A stretch of 60,623 nucleotides of DNA from CAYSYM01 sp964435115 (GTDB lineage: Bacteria; Chloroflexota; UBA6077; CF-72). Positions within the stretch are counted from its first letter, which is position 1. Every line of letters starts with the position of its first letter. The position numbers were made by a program, and so were the translations under genes. The DNA lies in the NCBI GenBank assembly GCA_964435115.1, contig CAYSYM010000022.1, positions 1 to 60,623 on the forward strand, in the 5' to 3' direction. This document shows positions 57,384-60,623 of the stretch, in pieces. The notes beneath the pieces are model-generated. The model searched no databases, was not told the origin of the DNA, and worked only from the letters and a program-made list of their open reading frames with translations.

Positions 57384-57671
57384 CTACCGCCAGCAGCCGC
57401 GCGCGTCCCAGCGGAGCACGGGGTGCTGAAAGTGGACCAGGTGCTCCGCGGCCTCCAGGTCGCGGTGGAAGTCGCGGTCGCAGAGCGGGCAGTGGTAGAG
57501 CGGCGCCCCCCACCAGCCACGTGCCTGGTGCAGCACGGCCACCTTGGCGTCCCGCTCCGTCGCCAGCTCCATCGCCTGGGCCCGCCCGCTCAGCCGTGGC
57601 CCCGGGCCGGGCCGGCCCGTGCGACCGGACGCGGGCGCCGCCGCCTGCCGCTGTCGCTTGCCCCGGGTCAC
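57384..57671 (-). CDS. small zinc-finger-like protein (95 aa)
   Basis: A 95-residue protein. After a basic Pro/Arg-rich start, residues about 58-80 read YHCPLCDRDFHRDLEAAEHLVHFQH, a Cys-x2-Cys ... His-x3-His arrangement like a C2H2 zinc finger. Near the end is another Cys (DARGCWR). The GTG at 57671 lies six bases after a TAGACT -10 box, so translation may be leaderless; an internal ATG at 57572 is an alternative that keeps the finger. No named family is recognised. It shares the phased CTGA promoter type of copA. Confidence 0.65.
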   Translation of the reverse strand: MTRGKRQRQAAAPASGRTGRPGPGPRLSGRAQAMELATERDAKVAVLHQARGWWGAPLYHCPLCDRDFHRDLEAAEHLVHFQHPVLRWDARGCWR

Positions 57672-57677
57672 AGCCCC

Positions 57678-57730
57678 AGTCTAGGCGGGCCGGCTGAGCG
57701 CGGGCTGAAGTGCGACTGAAGCGCGGCTGA
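57678..57730 (-). promoter_or_regulatory. four 11-bp phased CTGA repeats and -10 box before the zinc-finger gene
   Basis: CTGA at 57694, 57705, 57716 and 57727, exactly 11 bp apart. Ten bases further is TAGACT (57683-57678), the best -10 of the three sites. The methyltransferase gene begins 57 bases to the other side and could also be affected. Confidence 0.7.
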
Positions 57731-57787
57731 GCGCCTCGGAAACGTTGGCGGCGGCCCACCTATGCGGCACACTCAGCCTGACGTCCC

Positions 57788-58393
57788 ATGAAGCTGAACC
57801 GTGTCGAGAAGGCGCTGATGAACAATCCCGTGCGCGCCCTGGTCCAGTGGCGCTACGAGGCGCCGCTCCTGGAACGACTGGGCGGGCGGACCGAGGGGCT
57901 GCGGGTGCTGGAAGTGGGCTGCGGCCGGGGCGTGGGGACGGAGATCCTCCTGCGACGCTTCGGCGCGGCGCACGTCACCGCCTTCGACCTGGACCCCGAC
58001 ATGGTGCGCCAGGCCAGGCGACGCCTGGCGGCGTACCCGGCCGCGCGCCTCGCGCTCTACGTGGCCGACAGCACGCACATTCCAGCGCCGGACGAGGCGT
58101 TCGACGCGGTGTTCGACTTCGGCATCGTGCACCACGTACCCGACTGGCTGACGGCGCTGGCGGAAGTACGCCGCGTGCTGCGCCCTGGCGGCCGGTTCTT
58201 CTTCGAAGAGGTGACCAGCCACGCCCTCGACCGCTGGTCCTACCGCACGCTCTTCGACCACCCGCGGGAGAACCGCTTCAGCCGCCAGGAGCTCGTCGAC
58301 GAGCTGGAGCGGCTGGGCATCGCCGTGGGGGAGCGGGTGGTGGAGCGCTTCTTCGGCGACTTCGCCATCGGCGTGGGGCAGCGCCGCGCCTGA
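57788..58393 (+). CDS. class I SAM-dependent methyltransferase
   Basis: A 201-residue methyltransferase. The SAM-binding motif I is LRVLEVGCGRGVGTEILLRRFG (38-59), motif II FDLDPDMVRQARRRL, then DEAFDAVFDFGIVHHVPDWLTALAEVRRVLRPGGRFFFEEV, typical of Methyltransf_11. It is probably a small-molecule or lipid methylase; the C-terminal region (YRTLFDHPRENRFSRQELVDELERLG) is shared with many ubiquinone/menaquinone-type enzymes. The ATG at 57788 fits the family start. It is divergent from the zinc-finger gene. A geranylgeranyl-reductase-like gene follows on the opposite strand, so a link to isoprenoid metabolism is possible. Confidence 0.9.
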   Translation: MKLNRVEKALMNNPVRALVQWRYEAPLLERLGGRTEGLRVLEVGCGRGVGTEILLRRFGAAHVTAFDLDPDMVRQARRRLAAYPAARLALYVADSTHIPAPDEAFDAVFDFGIVHHVPDWLTALAEVRRVLRPGGRFFFEEVTSHALDRWSYRTLFDHPRENRFSRQELVDELERLGIAVGERVVERFFGDFAIGVGQRRA

Positions 58394-58485
58394 GCGCTGC
58401 GCGCCCAGGCCGTGTGCAACAGCGCCACGCACGCGGGCCACAGCGCCACGCAAGCGGGGCGGACTCTGGCCTACCTGCGTGACTG

Positions 58486-59631
58486 TCAGGAGGTGGTCGA
58501 CCGGAGGGAGGCCGGCCCGGAGGCGTACGGCGGCCAGCCTTCGGCGACGCCGTCGAACGGCTCCGCGATGACCCTGGCCGCCTTGCGGCGGAGCACGGGC
58601 AGCCTACCGAGCCCCCGAATCCACAGCGCCGGCGCTGGCTCGACCAGCGCCTTGATCTGCTGCATGCGCCGGAGGTGGCGGCCCATGGCGCGGTGGACGG
58701 CGGCCGTGTAGCCGTCGAGCGTGGTCGCCCGGCCCGCGAGCACGTCGAGCGCGGCCCTCGCGGCTAGCCGACCGCTCTCCAGGGCTTGCGCGATGCCCTC
58801 GGCGAAGAACGGATCGGCCAGGCCGGCGGCGTCGCCCAGCGCCGCCACGCGGCCACGCGCCAGCGGTGTCTGGCCGTCCCAGAGCGGGATGCGCCGGCCC
58901 ACGGCCCGTTCCGGCGTGAGGTGGCGGTCGTGATACCGGACGCCGAGCTGGTCGACGAACGTCGCCAGGAGGCGGCGGATCTCGTGTGCCGCCTGGGGAT
59001 GGACCGTGCCGATCCCCAGGTTCCAGATATCGCCCTTCGGGAACGCCCAGGCGTAGCCACGCTGGATGCCGTACTCCAGCACCGCCAGCCGACCGTCCAG
59101 CCGCTCCGCGACGCTCGGGCCCTCCAGCTCGACGGCGATCACGGAGCGCCGGTGGGGCGGGAATCCGAGCGTCGAGCGGAGCCGGCCTTCAGCGCCAGCC
59201 GCCAGGAGCAGCGTCGGTGCCTCGTAGCGTCCGCGCGGCGTCTCGACGACGACGCCCCGCTCGTGCGGGAGCGCGGCGGTCGCAGCCTCGAGCTCATGCA
59301 GGTCTGCCCCGGCCGCGCTGGCGGCTTCCGCCAGCCGGCGGTCGAACAGGCGGCGCTGGACCATCCAGATGGAGCTCTCCGGCGCGCGCACGCGGGCGAG
59401 CGGACGCGCCCCCACTCGCAGCTCCACGCCGTCCACCCGCGCTTCGACGAGATCGTCGATGGGAACCTCGAGGCCGACGTAGGAGCGCGGCGTGAGCCCG
59501 CCGCCGCACGGCTTGTCGCGCCCCAGCCGCTCCTTCTCCAGCAGCAGGACGCGCGCGCCGGCACGCGTCAGGTGCAGGGCGGCCAGGCTGCCAGCCGGGC
59601 CGGCGCCAACCACGGTCGCGTCGTACTGCAT
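58486..59631 (-). CDS. geranylgeranyl reductase-family FAD protein
   Basis: A 381-residue flavoprotein that reduces isoprenoid chains or related double bonds. FAD motif VVGAGPAGSLAALHLTRAGARVLLLEKERLG (8-38) is followed by the family's RDKPCGGGLTPRS, a middle PAWAFPKGDIWNLGIG-like block (here GYAWAFPKGDIWNLGIG), and the second FAD motif GDAAGLADPFFAEGIAQALESGRLAA. All are intact. Substrates in the group include geranylgeranyl chains of lipids, chlorophyll or menaquinone. It reads in the same direction as the hydrolase upstream. Confidence 0.92.
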   Translation of the reverse strand: MQYDATVVGAGPAGSLAALHLTRAGARVLLLEKERLGRDKPCGGGLTPRSYVGLEVPIDDLVEARVDGVELRVGARPLARVRAPESSIWMVQRRLFDRRLAEAASAAGADLHELEAATAALPHERGVVVETPRGRYEAPTLLLAAGAEGRLRSTLGFPPHRRSVIAVELEGPSVAERLDGRLAVLEYGIQRGYAWAFPKGDIWNLGIGTVHPQAAHEIRRLLATFVDQLGVRYHDRHLTPERAVGRRIPLWDGQTPLARGRVAALGDAAGLADPFFAEGIAQALESGRLAARAALDVLAGRATTLDGYTAAVHRAMGRHLRRMQQIKALVEPAPALWIRGLGRLPVLRRKAARVIAEPFDGVAEGWPPYASGPASLRSTTS

Positions 59632-59723
59632 GGGCTTCGGACCTCCACCGGCTCAGCACGTGGGCCGCATCTGCGCCCCGCTGCGCCAACCTCCGGCCCA
59701 CGTGGTGAGCCCACAAGACATAA

Positions 59724-59743
59724 GGAAGCGCGAAGCGCTCGGC
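59724..59743. repeat. dispersed GCGCGAAGCGC hairpin repeat, copy 3
   Basis: GGAAGCGCGAAGCGCTCGGC, the third copy of the element seen at 36151 and 46385, here between the hydrolase stop and the reductase start. Confidence 0.7.
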
Positions 59744-59764
59744 ACCCGTGGGGCGCACGACATC

Positions 59765-60623
59765 TTACCCGAGCGGCGCGGGCACGGCCGCCAACGCGCC
59801 AGTTGGCGCAGGCTCCGGTGCGGGCGCCCGGTCCGGGCGGAGGAAGGCGCGTAGCGTCTCCAGGCACCAGGCCGGCCGGCGCAGCAGCGGGTGGTGGTCG
59901 CAGCCGGGCAGCACGCGGAGCGTGGCGCCCGGGTGGAGCGCCGCCAGCGTGCGGGCGCCTTCGCACGGGGCGGTCGGGTCCTGCTCGCCGTGCACGATGA
60001 GGACGGGCAGGCGGGCCGGCAGCCGCGCGGCGTCCGCGGCGGGGTCGTAGCGGTAGATCCCCTCCCACAGGGTAGAGGTGAACGACCGCCACGAGTGGCG
60101 CACCAGGTCCTCCACCACTTCGCGCGGCAGGTCTGTGAGCAGGTAGGGCAGCAGACGGCGTAGCACGCGTCGTGTGACCATGCACGCCACGGCGGCGAAC
60201 GCGACGTTGGTGAGGATCCACCCGATTGGCGCGTAGGTGCGGCGAACATAGGCGACCGCCCGGTCCGGGCCGCCGAAGTACGGGGGGCTCACCAGCGCCA
60301 GGCGGCTCACCAGGTCCGGGTGGCGGGCCGCGTAGGCGAGACCCACCGTGCACCCGAACGAGTGACCCACGAGCGCCACCGGCCCGCGGCCGTCGAGGAC
60401 GCGGTGGAGCTCGTCGACGTGGCGCTCAATGGTGTACCTGGTCCACGGTTTCGGCGACCGGCCGAAACCGAGCAGGTCCACCAAGACGAGGTGGTACGAG
60501 TCGGCGAGCGGGGCCACGCGCGGCTCCCAGTAGCGTGATGTGGCGCCGAGCCCGGGCAGGAACACCACGGTCGGGCCGCTCGCGCCGAGCTCGGTGACGG
60601 CCAGTCGCGACGACGCGCCGGAG
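59765..60623 (-). CDS. alpha/beta hydrolase, 5' end outside window
   Basis: The frame is open to the right edge of the window, so the start is not seen; at least 285 residues are present. It is an alpha/beta-fold hydrolase: VVFLPGLGATSRYWEP (oxyanion strand), nucleophile elbow VGHSFGCTVG (Ser), VHGEQDPTAP (catalytic Asp) and GCDHHPLLRRP (catalytic His). A hydrophobic stretch in the cap (GWILTNVAFAAVACMV) suggests membrane association or a lipophilic substrate. Residues visible at the edge (SRLAVTELGASGPTVVFLPG) show that only a few N-terminal residues are missing. Substrate unknown. Confidence 0.9.
   Translation of the reverse strand, partial: SGASSRLAVTELGASGPTVVFLPGLGATSRYWEPRVAPLADSYHLVLVDLLGFGRSPKPWTRYTIERHVDELHRVLDGRGPVALVGHSFGCTVGLAYAARHPDLVSRLALVSPPYFGGPDRAVAYVRRTYAPIGWILTNVAFAAVACMVTRRVLRRLLPYLLTDLPREVVEDLVRHSWRSFTSTLWEGIYRYDPAADAARLPARLPVLIVHGEQDPTAPCEGARTLAALHPGATLRVLPGCDHHPLLRRPAWCLETLRAFLRPDRAPAPEPAPTGALAAVPAPLG

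Overview
The window is about 60.6 kb of very GC-rich bacterial DNA (above 70% by eye). It carries a mixed-strand set of ordinary bacterial genes and one tRNA. The gene content suggests a Chloroflexota (Thermomicrobia-like) bacterium: a DUF4012/sortase protein, an LPXTG-type protein, WecG/TagA transferases, Gly/Asn-rich and Pro/Thr-rich secreted proteins, and no outer-membrane genes. This is inference from content only; a high-GC actinobacterium cannot be excluded.

Layout. 1-5.7 kb: the 5' part of a secreted IPT-like protein gene behind a cyclic-di-GMP (GEMM-I) riboswitch, a histidine kinase/response regulator pair, a second OmpR-type regulator and a DegT aminotransferase. 6-14.5 kb: five minus-strand genes for secreted or surface proteins (two Gly/Asn-rich paralogues, a small exported protein, a 1175-residue Pro/Thr-rich protein and a TPR lipoprotein-like protein). 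15-15.8 kb: a DUF559 endonuclease gene between two copies of a palindrome, in repeat-rich DNA. 15.8-25.4 kb: exopolysaccharide genes on the minus strand (RfbF, SAF-domain oxidoreductase, GME-like epimerase, WecG, Wzz/BY-kinase, LPRTG protein, DUF4012-sortase fusion, initiating sugar transferase). 26-27.4 kb: a broken vapC, a nucleotidyltransferase and tRNA-Val. 27.6-33.5 kb: a second polysaccharide group with a tightly coupled plus-strand operon. 33.5-40 kb: housekeeping genes (PHP, RNase Y, Nudix, GDPD) and a subtilase. 40-46 kb: glpD-glpK, GH15 and a small membrane protein. 46.4-53 kb: a HutC-type regulator with mmsA, iolD, an HpcH aldolase and hyi. 53-57.7 kb: a copper-export group. 57.8-60.6 kb: a methyltransferase, a geranylgeranyl-reductase-like protein and a partial hydrolase.

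How it fits together. The strongest new signal is regulatory. Eight promoter regions carry three or four TNAAC-like pentamers phased at 11 bp, nearly always followed after 10-11 bp by a -10-like hexamer. They all point the same way relative to their genes. They lie in front of the kinase/regulator operon, the second regulator, the aminotransferase, the Gly-rich protein, rfbF, the GME-like gene, the sugar transferase and a small Cys protein. This looks like one PhoB/OmpR-type regulon for matrix and polysaccharide production, probably driven by the regulators encoded here. A second, distinct set (four CTGA tetramers at exactly 11-bp spacing, then 10 bp to a -10) stands in front of copA and two small neighbouring genes. 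Other notable items are a DUF4012-sortase fusion beside its likely substrate, dispersed 7-bp tandem repeats at eight intergenic sites, a perfect 60-bp palindrome between convergent genes, and a promoter with an embedded HutC-type operator before glpD.
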